Assembly (NCBI RefSeq): GCF_017220215.1
Contig: NZ_CP071131.1
Coordinates: 124,001-188,000 of the forward strand
Direction: 5' to 3'
Source of the DNA: Caballeronia sp. M1242
Lineage (GTDB): Bacteria; Pseudomonadota; Gammaproteobacteria; Burkholderiales; Burkholderiaceae
DNA length: 64,000 nt
This document shows, piece by piece, positions 28,197 to 36,877 of this stretch. The stretch's first letter is position 1. Every line of letters begins with the position of its first letter. The notes beneath the pieces were generated by a model. The model searched no databases. It was given only the letters and a program-made list of their open reading frames with translations, and was not told the DNA's origin. Position numbers and translations under genes: made by a program.

Positions 28197-29741
28197 TCAG
28201 CCTTTCAGCGACTGTTCAAGCTCTGCAAACTTGCTGCGAACGAACTGGCCGCGCTCCTCGCCTTTCATGCTTTCGCTTTGATTCAGGATTTCGACGACGG
28301 ACTTCAGTACCTTGCGTCGCCGGGCGACCTCCTCTTGGACAGTCGCGCCTTCTGCAATTTCGAAAACATTGCCCGAGCAGAAGCTGTTGGGTGCCCCGCC
28401 CAACTCTCGGAACCATTCGGCAAAACCGCGAGCCGACGCAGCCGGGTTGCTGCCGCGAACCGCGTCGCGCAACATCTTTCGGAACTGATACAGTCCCGCG
28501 TCGAAGCGGGTGGGGTTCTCGAGCGCATGAACCGCGATAGGACGTTGACTGATAATGGCCTCGTAGTCGCCCGGCGCGTACTGGCATTCCTTGTAGTTGT
28601 GTCGCTCGCGGTGGTTCGACGGAATCGGGGGCATGTCCTCGAGCTTGTACTTGCCGAACCGCTCGGGCCGGCGCATCGCGACCTGACCTTCGAGAAAGTC
28701 GATCGTCTCATACCCAACCATCTCCTTGTTTCCGATTCCGCGCGTATCGATGCCCGGACCCATCACCCGCCACCCGATCATTTTGCTGTTCTCGTCGTCG
28801 ACCGGCACGGTCCAACGGATGATGTGAAAGCGGCTGAAGTACTTCTTCTTCGAGCCGTCTTCCGACGTGTACGCATGCAGGCTAAGGTTCGGCAGAACTT
28901 GATGCTGAACACGAATGAACAACTTGTCCTTGTCGACCCGACGCGCGCCCGCGCACGCAAGGCTACGGCCGTTCTGCACCGGAACGAAGTTCATATCGGG
29001 GGCGACTTCCATGGAAGCAGCGCCGACCTCGTCGAACGTGGTGCCTTGATAGTTACCGCCGACGACGTTCTTGCCGGCGTGCAGCGCGGTGGGATGATAG
29101 TTATCCGCCGCGTTGTCCTGCACTTGCAGCCAGTTGCAATGCTGGAAGTTGCTATACGGCACGAGTTCATCGCCCGGCAGAACCGTGTAGTCGCCCTCCC
29201 ACTCGGGGAACGGCGGCTCTTCGTCGGGCGGCCCCATATAGGCGAAGACCAGGCCATTGCGCTCGACTGCCTTGTAGGCGCCCTGACGGATGGAGCAGGC
29301 GTAACGCTCTGCTTCCTTTTCCTCTCCTTTCGGGAAGGGAACGTGAAGGCAGGTGCCGTCCACGTCGAACACCATGCCGTGATAGCAGCACATGATGCCC
29401 TTCTCCTGAATAGCACCGTATTCGAGCGAGGCACCGCGGTGAACGCAGTGAGCATGCAGGACACCTACACGGCCGCTCTTATCGCGGAATGCGACGAGTT
29501 CCTCATTGAGGATCTTGAGAAAACGCGGCGTATCGGTCAGTTCCATGGACATGCAGACCGGGTGCCAGAAGCGGCGCATGAATTCGCCCATCGGAGTCCC
29601 CGGGCCGGTCTCGGTGAGCTCCGGATCGTGGTCCGGGACTTTGTTCGTGTAATAGCCGCCGAAGGGGATCAACTTCTTGGCCACCGGCACCGAACCGCCC
29701 GTGCGTTTCTGCTCGTCCATCTTGTCCGACTTGACGCTCAT
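28197..29741 (-). CDS. long Rieske non-haem iron oxygenase, substrate unknown
   Basis: This 514-residue Rieske oxygenase of the phthalate dioxygenase type is about 70 residues longer than OphA2. Rieske ligands are Cys99, His101, Cys118 and His121; the mononuclear iron site is D-N-Y-H-P-T-A-L-H with Asp213, His216 and His221. The start at 29741 has GGAGG 8 bases upstream; the open frame continues upstream without coding character. No dihydrodiol dehydrogenase is nearby, which suggests a monooxygenase or O-demethylase rather than a cis-dihydroxylating enzyme. A TCTGTATCCA element lies 84 bases upstream. Confidence 0.9.
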   Translation of the reverse strand: MSVKSDKMDEQKRTGGSVPVAKKLIPFGGYYTNKVPDHDPELTETGPGTPMGEFMRRFWHPVCMSMELTDTPRFLKILNEELVAFRDKSGRVGVLHAHCVHRGASLEYGAIQEKGIMCCYHGMVFDVDGTCLHVPFPKGEEKEAERYACSIRQGAYKAVERNGLVFAYMGPPDEEPPFPEWEGDYTVLPGDELVPYSNFQHCNWLQVQDNAADNYHPTALHAGKNVVGGNYQGTTFDEVGAASMEVAPDMNFVPVQNGRSLACAGARRVDKDKLFIRVQHQVLPNLSLHAYTSEDGSKKKYFSRFHIIRWTVPVDDENSKMIGWRVMGPGIDTRGIGNKEMVGYETIDFLEGQVAMRRPERFGKYKLEDMPPIPSNHRERHNYKECQYAPGDYEAIISQRPIAVHALENPTRFDAGLYQFRKMLRDAVRGSNPAASARGFAEWFRELGGAPNSFCSGNVFEIAEGATVQEEVARRRKVLKSVVEILNQSESMKGEERGQFVRSKFAELEQSLKG

Positions 29742-30172
29742 GTCTCTTGCCTCCGTAATTGATCGGGGATCGCGGGCGACGGGTGTTGGTCGCCGGCTTG
29801 TACGCTGTCTTCCGTGTTCTGAACTCTGTATCCAAAGATTATGCGCACTTTCTGTGTATGTCTCTATGGGTAAACACGGAGGCGATGCACCGACAACACG
29901 GTGCGCTCGGCGTGTGACGCGCCCGAGCGCGAAGCCGACTTCGAGCTCGGCTCGCAATCGAGCAAGCGTTTGCAGGGGGGCGAGGGACGGGAGACGATAG
30001 CTGCCCTAGAGGGCAAGCAAGGGGTTATGACGAGGAGGTCACCGCCGCGACAACGGTGACGCAGAAGGACTGCCCAGGTAGCGGCCGCACGTTGCGTAGG
30101 GGCCCAATACTGCCCGCAGCGTTGCCGCTGCGGCGCAGACTAGCGGTTTGCTGCAGGTAACGGTTCAGCAGG
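29742..30172. other. promoter region of the Rieske/reductase unit
   Basis: This 431-base gap lies between the Rieske gene and the second GntR gene. It holds the TCTGTATCCA element at 29825-29834 and two small inverted repeats, GCCCT-ag-AGGGC at 30003-30014 and GTCACCG-N9-CGGTGAC at 30038-30060. I see no gene. Confidence 0.45.
29825..29834. promoter_or_regulatory. TCTGTATCCA element upstream of the Rieske gene
   Basis: This exact 10-mer recurs at 30860-30869 (opposite strand) in front of the second GntR gene and at 31520-31529 in front of the hypothetical gene. Three copies in 1.7 kb, all in upstream regions, suggest a shared regulator site. Confidence 0.5.
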
Positions 30173-30847
30173 TCAAGACGTGATGCGCATCTCTGCTTGG
30201 GTCATCCCGCGCAGAAGATTTTCTCGGGCCACCTCGGTGTGCCGGACACTGAGCTTGGCGGCAAGCTCCTCATCGCCATCGGCGATAGCGGCAGCTATGG
30301 CTGCGTGCTCCTCCCAAACCGTCTTACGCTGCCCCACCACCTGCAACACCGCGCCCATCACTCGACGAAGATGCATCCAGTGCAGCCGCGCGTTTTCGAC
30401 AATCAATGGATTGCCTGAAGCGGCATAGATAGCGCTGTGAAAAGCCATGTCGGCCTCGATCATCGCCTTGACGTCGTCTCCCCTGGACACTTTGCGGCCG
30501 TGGCTAATGAGGGCCTTGTCCAGCACAGTCTTCTTCTTGGCAGCCAACTGTGCCGCGAGCCCATCGAGGGCACCGCGGAACTCGTATAAGTGGCTCACGC
30601 GCGCGCTGTCCAGCGGCGTGACCTGCAGCCCGCGTCCCGGCGCGTCTTCAACCAGACCGTCCTTCTTCAAGAGCCGAAACGCTTGCAGCACGGGCGACCG
30701 CGACACCGCGAGCTGTTCGGCGATTTCTTCCTGGACTATGCGAGTACCCGGCGCGATCGACCCCTCGCTGATTGCATCCAGCAAGACCCGGTAAACCTCG
30801 TCCACGTAATCCGTTCGGGCCTGGATTTTAAGAAGTTTAGCTGGCAT
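30173..30847 (-). CDS. GntR-family regulator with FCD domain (copy 2)
   Basis: This 224-residue paralogue of the GntR protein encoded at 26159-26872 is similar over its whole length: the HTH stretch E-E-I-A-E-Q-L-A-V-S-R-S-P-V-L-Q-A is nearly the same, and the FCD domain ends in T-V-W-E-E-H. It has its own palindrome right at the promoter (30856-30874), so it probably regulates itself. It lies upstream of the Rieske gene and is likely that gene's regulator. Confidence 0.9.
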   Translation of the reverse strand: MPAKLLKIQARTDYVDEVYRVLLDAISEGSIAPGTRIVQEEIAEQLAVSRSPVLQAFRLLKKDGLVEDAPGRGLQVTPLDSARVSHLYEFRGALDGLAAQLAAKKKTVLDKALISHGRKVSRGDDVKAMIEADMAFHSAIYAASGNPLIVENARLHWMHLRRVMGAVLQVVGQRKTVWEEHAAIAAAIADGDEELAAKLSVRHTEVARENLLRGMTQAEMRITS

Positions 30848-30855
30848 AGCGGCTC

Positions 30856-30874
30856 GGTATGGATACAGAATACC
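30856..30874. promoter_or_regulatory. palindromic operator at the second GntR promoter
   Basis: GGTAT-GGATACAGA-ATACC is a perfect 5-base inverted repeat with a nested GTATGGATAC palindrome, and it includes the recurring element (here TGGATACAGA). It ends only 9 bases before the GntR start codon, so binding would block transcription or translation start. Confidence 0.55.
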
Positions 30875-30931
30875 AATAGCATATCAGCCATTGTGACGGG
30901 ACACTCGACAGGCGCTCTTCACGCGGAACCA

Positions 30932-31471
30932 TCACTCCTCTGTCGTCAAGGAAGCACGCCATACGCGGATATTGCCCTCATCGGCGCAGAAATACCGGAC
31001 GGGTTCGCGCGCGCTGACCTCGGATGGCGCCGTCGGTGGCACATCGCCGATCTGGCTGGTCCGGTGTGTAGGCGCCTGCACGAAGACAAAGGCGAACGCT
31101 GCGCAATAACGCTTTGCTTGTTCTACCGCGAGGTGCTGGTCAGAGCATAGATGCGAGTTGCCGACTGTGCGAGCGTCCCGAACGACGATGGAGACGAGTC
31201 GTCCTCCCGAGCGCGCAAGCAACCATACGGCTTCATAGTCGTCTGTCACCGGCGACTTAACCAAAACACGCAGCAACCCCTCGGTATCGATATCGAGCCC
31301 ACATCGCTCCATTACCGCGCGTGCGTTCAGAGGGATCTTAGAGCCCGAGACCCAGCGCCCGAGCGAAGGTGGCGGTCGTCGCAAGTCGAGGAAGCTGAAC
31401 ATCGAATCGTCTATGTCGGGCGTCATGACGTCGCCGGTGCATGACACGCTTGGGAAGCTAGGAAGATTCAT
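30932..31471 (-). CDS. hypothetical protein
   Basis: This possible 179-residue protein has no family I recognise. The composition is even and protein-like from about residue 20 (F-S-F-L-D-L-R-R-P-P-P-S-L, later Y-E-A-V-W-L-L-A-R-S-G-G-R-L-V-S). No signal peptide or membrane helix is seen. I took the ATG at 31471; 31426 is an alternative, and neither has a good ribosome site. The element TCTGTATCCA lies about 50 bases upstream, as for the neighbouring Rieske and GntR genes, which is the main argument that it is expressed. An antisense frame on the plus strand is shorter. Confidence 0.5.
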   Translation of the reverse strand: MNLPSFPSVSCTGDVMTPDIDDSMFSFLDLRRPPPSLGRWVSGSKIPLNARAVMERCGLDIDTEGLLRVLVKSPVTDDYEAVWLLARSGGRLVSIVVRDARTVGNSHLCSDQHLAVEQAKRYCAAFAFVFVQAPTHRTSQIGDVPPTAPSEVSAREPVRYFCADEGNIRVWRASLTTEE

Positions 31472-32074
31472 GAAAGTCGGTCGGCGTCGCCGCGCGGCTC
31501 TGGCTCCGGAGGAGAGGATTCTGTATCCAAAGCGTACGCGCGCGCGTATCTGGCGCACATGCGGGGTAACGCTAGGTTCCCGCGGCGAGCGCAGCTGTTG
31601 ATGCGGAAGTCGCATCCGACAGCATCGGGCGCGGCCTAGAGCCATTAAGCGCGACGCGACAATTTTTCATGGATGCCGGCGAACGGAAGCCCAACGGCAC
31701 GTCGAGCGTATCTCTGGCGCATTCCTTCAAGATGAGCGGGCGCGCGTTTGAGACGCGTTTCCAACAGCGTGCTGCAGAGGTGATTGGGCGGACGCGCTGG
31801 GCACCTAACAAATATGCGCCGGAGCCGCTATTGCGCGCCGCAAGCTTCCAGCACATCGCGATCAATGTAGCCTCGGCACTGTCGACGCTCGACCACCACA
31901 ATCGCGACGGGCTCCACCGGAACACGGCCAAGTTTGCGACCTGCACGCACCAGCCCTCAAGGCCCAATGAAGATTTGCGGCTTCCACTACATTGATCGCC
32001 GCGTACCGTTGCGGATGCCTCACTCGCGGTCGTCGTCGAGGGAAAACGTCGCCGCCAATACCATCGACAACGGC
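31472..32074. other. intergenic region with the third TCTGTATCCA element
   Basis: This 603-base stretch lies between the hypothetical gene and the 3' end of the ten-gene operon. The element TCTGTATCCA is at 31520-31529. Frames at 31669-31995 (plus) and 31572-32231 (minus) give no recognisable protein; the second also runs antisense into the amidohydrolase gene. A decayed gene cannot be excluded. Confidence 0.4.
31520..31529. promoter_or_regulatory. TCTGTATCCA element upstream of the hypothetical gene
   Basis: This is the third exact copy of the 10-mer seen at 29825-29834 and, inverted, at 30860-30869. The flanking match extends to TCTGTATCCAAAG in the copy at 29825. Confidence 0.5.
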
Positions 32075-33019
32075 CTACACGGCATCGAACCCGTAGAGCC
32101 TCGTCGGATTCGTCACGAATATCATCCGCTGCCACTCCGGCCTGTCGATCCAGCCCGCGATGACATCGACCAGGCTGGCGTCGTCGGGCTTGCCCGAGGT
32201 CTGCGTCGGATGCGGCCAGTCCGTGCCCCACAGCATGCGCTCAGAGGCCATGGCGATGAGTGCCCTGGCGACCGGCGCCACGTCTTCATAACCGGGCGCA
32301 CCCGTCTTGCTGTCCACGTACGGCCCCGACAACGTGATCCACGTGTTGCCCCTCTCGACGAGGCGCTGCGCCGTGCGTAGCGCGTCGCTCGCGGCGCCGC
32401 CGGGCTGCGGCACATGCGCGATATGGTCGATGACGAGCGGACAAGGCAGCGCCGCGAGGTGCCCCTCCAGTTGCGGCAGCTTCGCACCTTGCACGACGAG
32501 TTCGATGTGCCATCCCATCGGCGTGATGCGCTTTGCCAGCGGCGCGAGCATGTCCAGCGTCGTCGCGCCGGGATAGCTCAGGTTGAATCGAATGCCGCGC
32601 ACGCCGGCGCCGTTCAACGCATGAAGCGCCTCATCCGTCACCGATGTATCGACGACAGCAATGCCGCGCGCGTCGTTGCCGAAGCGCTTCAACGCTTCCA
32701 CGGTGCATCGGTTGTCGGTGCCGTATGTCGATGGCGTCACGACGACGTTGCGCCGTATCCCGAGCCGTTTCTGCAACTGCCGATACTGCTCGACCGTCGC
32801 ATTGGGCGGCCGCAGTTTGGTGCCGGGCGCCACCGGAAAGCGATCGTCATAGATATGCATGTGACAATCGACGGCATGCTCCGGCAAGGCGAAGGACGGT
32901 CGCTCCGAACCGCTCGACCACGTTTCCTCGGCCGCCGCCGTGCGAGGCAGCGCGGCCGTCGCGAGGGACGCGCAAGCCAGTTTCAGAAATCTGCGTCGCG
33001 ACACACCCTTGCTGCTCAT
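32075..33019 (-). CDS. Tat-exported amidohydrolase (LigI/galactarolactone isomerase-like)
   Basis: The 314-residue protein has the amidohydrolase_2 TIM barrel: metal site D-C-H-M-H (about 51-55), the later I-D-H-I-A-H segment, and the G-T-D-W-P-H end motif. The N-terminus has a twin-arginine signal (S-R-R-R-F-L-K, then a hydrophobic stretch and an Ala-rich cleavage region), so it should act in the periplasm. Relatives hydrolyse or isomerise lactones in the cytoplasm, which makes export odd. It is the last gene of the ten-gene leftward operon; its start overlaps the MFS stop by ATGA, with GGAGG just upstream. Confidence 0.87.
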   Translation of the reverse strand: MSSKGVSRRRFLKLACASLATAALPRTAAAEETWSSGSERPSFALPEHAVDCHMHIYDDRFPVAPGTKLRPPNATVEQYRQLQKRLGIRRNVVVTPSTYGTDNRCTVEALKRFGNDARGIAVVDTSVTDEALHALNGAGVRGIRFNLSYPGATTLDMLAPLAKRITPMGWHIELVVQGAKLPQLEGHLAALPCPLVIDHIAHVPQPGGAASDALRTAQRLVERGNTWITLSGPYVDSKTGAPGYEDVAPVARALIAMASERMLWGTDWPHPTQTSGKPDDASLVDVIAGWIDRPEWQRMIFVTNPTRLYGFDAV

Positions 33020-34332
33020 GCCGCCTCCGTCTTGCCGACCATGCGCCCAGATTGACCTTTGCGCGTCAGCAGGAGCAGCGTGGCGACGCTGACCAGCGTC
33101 AGTATGCCGAGCGGCATGAGCGCGAGCGAATAGCTGCCCGTCGCCGCCTTGACCCAGCCGTAGACGTTGACCATCAGGCCGCCACCCAGCAAGTTCGCGA
33201 TGGCATTGACGGTGGCCAACCCCGCCGCGATCGTGCTGTTCGACAGCATGTCCGATGCGAGCGCCCAGAACGGTCCCTTGAACGCATAGGCGCCGACGAG
33301 CACGCAGCACAGCATGCACACGGTGGGCACCAGCGACCCGCTGAGCGACGTGGCGAAGAGACCGCCGCCGATCAAGAGCATCGGCACGACGGTATGCCAG
33401 CGATGCTCCTTCGTGCGGTCGGAATGACGGCCCCAGAAGATCATCAGAATCGACGCCAGCGCGTACGGCACGGCGTTCAGCATGCCCGTCTGCAGCACGG
33501 TCAAGCCGTACGACTTCAACAACTGCGGCTGCCACACCGACAACGTGCTGCCCGCAGCGGACGCGCAGGTATCGACGAGCGCGAGGCACAGCACGTAGCG
33601 GTTGCGAAAGAGCTTGGTCAGCGGCATCGGCGCGACCTTCTTCGGCTGTGCATTTTCCGCGGCGAGCGCGCCGAGCAGCCACGCGCGCTCGTCTTCGTTC
33701 AGCCACGTCGCCTTGGCGGGCTTGTCGGTCAGCATGAAGAGGCACGCGATGCCGAGCAGAACCGTCGGCACGCCTTCGAGGATGAAGAGCCAATGCCAGC
33801 CGCGCAGACCCGCAATGCCGTCCATCTGCAGCAAGAGCGCGGAGATGGGCGACCCGATGAAGCTCGCCGCCGGAATCGACACCATGAAGGTCGCGACGAC
33901 GCGCGCGCGATACGCCTTCGGCACCCAGTACGACAGATAGAGCAGCACGCCCGGTGCAAAGCCGGCTTCGGCCGCGCCGAGCAGAAAGCGCAGGATATAG
34001 AACGTCGTGGCGTTGTGCACGAGCGCCGTCGCCGCCGACACCAGCCCCCACGTAATCATGATCCGCGCGATCCAGACGCGCGCGCCGTACTTTTCGAGCG
34101 CGAGGTTGCTCGGCACTTCGCAGATAAAGTAGGACACGAAGAACAGACTCGCGCCGAAGCCGAACACTTTCGCGGACATGCCGATGTCGTGATTCATCTG
34201 AAGCGACGCCATGCCGACGTTGCCGCGATCGATGAACGCCATCAGATAACAGATCATCAGGAACGGCAGCAGCCGCCAGATGACCTTTCGCATCGTCTGC
34301 CGCTCGAGTGTCGTGGTGCTTGCAATTGACAT
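33016..34332 (-). CDS. MFS organic-anion permease (ACS family)
   Basis: This is a 438-residue, 12-helix permease of the OphD/tartrate/glucarate class, with F-I-D-R-G-N-V-G-M-A in helix 1 and A-E-A-G-F-A-P-G. The start at 34332 has GGAG 8 bases upstream. The frame is open far upstream (to 35013), but that part is antisense-like and arginine-rich. It lies 14 bases after the preceding MFS gene and overlaps the exported amidohydrolase gene by 4 bases. It is one of four permeases in this operon. Confidence 0.88.
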   Translation of the reverse strand: MSIASTTTLERQTMRKVIWRLLPFLMICYLMAFIDRGNVGMASLQMNHDIGMSAKVFGFGASLFFVSYFICEVPSNLALEKYGARVWIARIMITWGLVSAATALVHNATTFYILRFLLGAAEAGFAPGVLLYLSYWVPKAYRARVVATFMVSIPAASFIGSPISALLLQMDGIAGLRGWHWLFILEGVPTVLLGIACLFMLTDKPAKATWLNEDERAWLLGALAAENAQPKKVAPMPLTKLFRNRYVLCLALVDTCASAAGSTLSVWQPQLLKSYGLTVLQTGMLNAVPYALASILMIFWGRHSDRTKEHRWHTVVPMLLIGGGLFATSLSGSLVPTVCMLCCVLVGAYAFKGPFWALASDMLSNSTIAAGLATVNAIANLLGGGLMVNVYGWVKAATGSYSLALMPLGILTLVSVATLLLLTRKGQSGRMVGKTEAA

Positions 34333-34346
34333 GTTCGTCTCCGACT

Positions 34347-35594
34347 TTATGCGCCATCGCGCTGTAGTTTGAATCGTTGCCACGCGACGATGGACAGGAC
34401 GCCCACCGCGAGCACCACCGCCATCGCCGCGAATGTGTGGCGCACGCCGAGCGCCTCGGATATCGTGCCGACGAGCAGATAGCCGAACGGCATCGTGCCG
34501 TTGTAGGCCATGCCGTACATGCCGACGAGTCCGCCGCGAACGTGCTCGGGGCAGCGGCGCTGAATGGTCGCGTTCGTCGATGTCGCCGCGAACGTGAGGC
34601 TGAAGCCCAGCGCGTAGAACGCGGGCATCGATGCGCCTACCGCGCTCGTCGTGGCGAGCACCATCAGCGCGATGATCGCGGTCCACGGCGCCCACGCGAT
34701 GAACCGCGCCGACGCGCGCGGACCCAGCGCCGACGAGAGCAGCACGGCCGAACTCAGCGAACCCGCGCCCGCGCAGGCGAAGAACACGCCGGTGAAACGC
34801 GCGGCGTCGTGGAACGCGCGGTCCGCGAGAAGCGGCACGAGCGTCTGGTAACTCGCCGCGAAGAGGCCGATGCATGCGAGGATCGGCAGATAGCGCGCGG
34901 AAAACGCGTCCGACATCACGTAGCCGACGGCGTCGCGCAAGCTGCTCTCCGCGCGCGAGGCGCGTGCCTCCGTGGAGAGTCGAATCGACCGCACGCAAAT
35001 CGCCATGAAACACAGCGCGAGCGCATAGATTGCGAACGATGCGCGCGGACCGAGCGTCGGATAGACGAATCCCGCAATCGTCGGGCCGACCATGCGGCCG
35101 ACGTTATAGACCATGGTGTTCATCGCGACCGCGTTCGATGTCAGGCTCGTATCGCGCAGGCTCGTGAGCAGCAACACCTGACGCGCGGGCACTTCGATCG
35201 CACTCGAAATGCCGATCGCGAGCGCGTGCGCGAGAATCAGCGGCACATTCAGCAGATGCAATGCGGACAGGGTGATGAGACTGCCCGTCAAGATGAGCGA
35301 CGCCGTGAGCACGCACAGCGTCACGCGACGCGCGTTCTCCGCGCGGATGCGCGATCCGGCGACGGGCGCGACGACGAGTTGCGGCCCGTACAACAGGAAG
35401 TTGAGCAGCGCGAGTATCGCCGCCGAACCCGACAGGTGATACACGAGCAGATTCAGCGTGACGTTCTGCGTCCAGCTTCCCAGCACCGACGCGACCTGCC
35501 CGCTCAAATAGCGCCGCAGCGACGCTTCATTGAGGGCGGGAAAGAGCCTGCCGATCCATCCCGGATGATTCGGCTGATTGGGGGCGGTCGTCAT
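34347..35594 (-). CDS. MFS transporter (MFS_3/EntS-like)
   Basis: This 415-residue permease is of the MFS_3 type that includes enterobactin exporter EntS. It has L-S-G-Q-V-A-S-V-L-G-S-W-T-Q-N near the N-terminus and the P-A-R-Q-V-L-L in the central loop region. Such proteins are usually exporters. Within this operon it may release a toxic intermediate or balance uptake; that is inference. It overlaps the upstream AAHS-type gene by 4 bases (35591-35594). Confidence 0.87.
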   Translation of the reverse strand: MTTAPNQPNHPGWIGRLFPALNEASLRRYLSGQVASVLGSWTQNVTLNLLVYHLSGSAAILALLNFLLYGPQLVVAPVAGSRIRAENARRVTLCVLTASLILTGSLITLSALHLLNVPLILAHALAIGISSAIEVPARQVLLLTSLRDTSLTSNAVAMNTMVYNVGRMVGPTIAGFVYPTLGPRASFAIYALALCFMAICVRSIRLSTEARASRAESSLRDAVGYVMSDAFSARYLPILACIGLFAASYQTLVPLLADRAFHDAARFTGVFFACAGAGSLSSAVLLSSALGPRASARFIAWAPWTAIIALMVLATTSAVGASMPAFYALGFSLTFAATSTNATIQRRCPEHVRGGLVGMYGMAYNGTMPFGYLLVGTISEALGVRHTFAAMAVVLAVGVLSIVAWQRFKLQRDGA

Positions 35595-36877
35595 GCGAGC
35601 GTCTTGCCGCGCGTCTCCGGCGCGAAGAACACGACGATCGCGGCGGCGATGAACGCGACGATGGTCGTCGACAAGCCCAGCACGAAACCGCCCGCAGTCG
35701 TTGCGAGTGTCCCGATGACGAGCGGCGCGATGAATCCGCCGAGCCGCCCGCCGTTGTATGCGAGGCCCATGAGAAAGCCGCGCGATGCCGTATTGCCGAT
35801 GATTTCCGCGAGAAACGGTCCCGCCCCCGCGAAGATGCCGTTCACGCTGAAGCCCGTGAAGAAGATGGCGACCATCAGCACGAGCGCATTCGACGACAGG
35901 ATGTAGCCGAACACCGCCGCCGCGCCGACGAGCAGATACGCCATGAACATCGGCCGGCGTCCGAGGCGATCGACGAAAGCGGAAAACATCAGAAAACCGG
36001 CGATTGCGCCGAATTGCAGCGCGAGCACGAACTTGAGGCTATGCACGAAATCGAGGTGCTTCACCGTGACGAGGAACGTCGGCGTCCAGGTGAACACGCC
36101 CCAGTACAGGTATTGCAGAAAGAAGATGAACATGAACGCAGTGAGCAGACCGCGGACGTTCAGCTTCGCATCGACGGGAGCGGTCGTTGCCTGCGCCCTC
36201 GCGCGTTTGCGTTCGAGCCAGATGGGCGACTCGGGCGTCTTGCGCGCGACGAAAAACAGGATGAAGAACGGCAACGCGCCGATCAGGAACAGCACGCGCC
36301 ATCCGTGGCCCGCGAGACCGTCGTTGACGCCGCTGACGATGCCCGAGATCGTGATCGCGAGAATCGCGCCGATGGGCAGGCCCATCTGCATCAGCGCGCC
36401 GCCCTTGCCGCGGCGGCTCGCGTGCCACGTTTCGGCGATGAGCGCCGCGCCCGCCGTCCACGTCCCGCCCATGCCGAGCGCGCCGAAGAAGCGGATCGTC
36501 GCGAACCAGTGCTCGTTCGGCGCGAACGCGAGCAGCCCCGAGAACAGCGAATAGATGCCGATGCAAAGCAGCGCCGTGCGCACACGCCCCAGCCGGTCCG
36601 ACACGTAGCCGAACAGGATGCCGCCGAGAATCTGCCCGGCTGCCGTGATGCTCGTGAAAAGCCCGAGCTGGGCCTTCGACAGACCGAATTGCAGCGCAAG
36701 CGTCGGCAAGAGAAGCGAGAGGAGGAACGAGTCATAGCTCTCGAACGTCCAGCCGAGACCGGCGAGCGACAGCGAGCGCCACTCCCCGCGCGTGATGTCC
36801 TTGTAACGCTTCCCTTCGGCTTCGCTGCCGATGTCGCTTCCGGTTGCGCCCGATGGAAGGCTCGCGCTCGTTTTCAT
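35591..36877 (-). CDS. MFS transporter (AAHS/SHS type)
   Basis: This 428-residue, 12-helix symporter has the helix 1 signature F-E-S-Y-D-S-F and the motif G-Y-V-S-D-R-L-G-R. This subgroup carries aromatic acids, lactate or sialic-acid-like substrates. The N-terminal 30 residues are cytoplasmic and charged. It overlaps both neighbours by 4 bases (35591-35594 and 36874-36877), which shows tight operon coupling. Confidence 0.88.
   Translation of the reverse strand: MKTSASLPSGATGSDIGSEAEGKRYKDITRGEWRSLSLAGLGWTFESYDSFLLSLLLPTLALQFGLSKAQLGLFTSITAAGQILGGILFGYVSDRLGRVRTALLCIGIYSLFSGLLAFAPNEHWFATIRFFGALGMGGTWTAGAALIAETWHASRRGKGGALMQMGLPIGAILAITISGIVSGVNDGLAGHGWRVLFLIGALPFFILFFVARKTPESPIWLERKRARAQATTAPVDAKLNVRGLLTAFMFIFFLQYLYWGVFTWTPTFLVTVKHLDFVHSLKFVLALQFGAIAGFLMFSAFVDRLGRRPMFMAYLLVGAAAVFGYILSSNALVLMVAIFFTGFSVNGIFAGAGPFLAEIIGNTASRGFLMGLAYNGGRLGGFIAPLVIGTLATTAGGFVLGLSTTIVAFIAAAIVVFFAPETRGKTLA

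Noticed and set aside
31572..32231. 219-codon minus-strand frame, considered as a decayed transposase or regulator
   Set aside because: No DDE, HTH or other motif is visible and it runs over the end of the amidohydrolase gene in a different frame.
32075..34357. 760-codon minus-strand open frame
   Set aside because: Only the first 315 codons from the stop form a protein family match (amidohydrolase, start 33019). The rest is arginine-rich read-through antisense or out of frame to the MFS gene at 33016-34332.
33016..35013. 665-codon minus-strand open frame
   Set aside because: The MFS protein starts at 34332 behind a ribosome site; the upstream part is a shadow of the MFS_3 gene.
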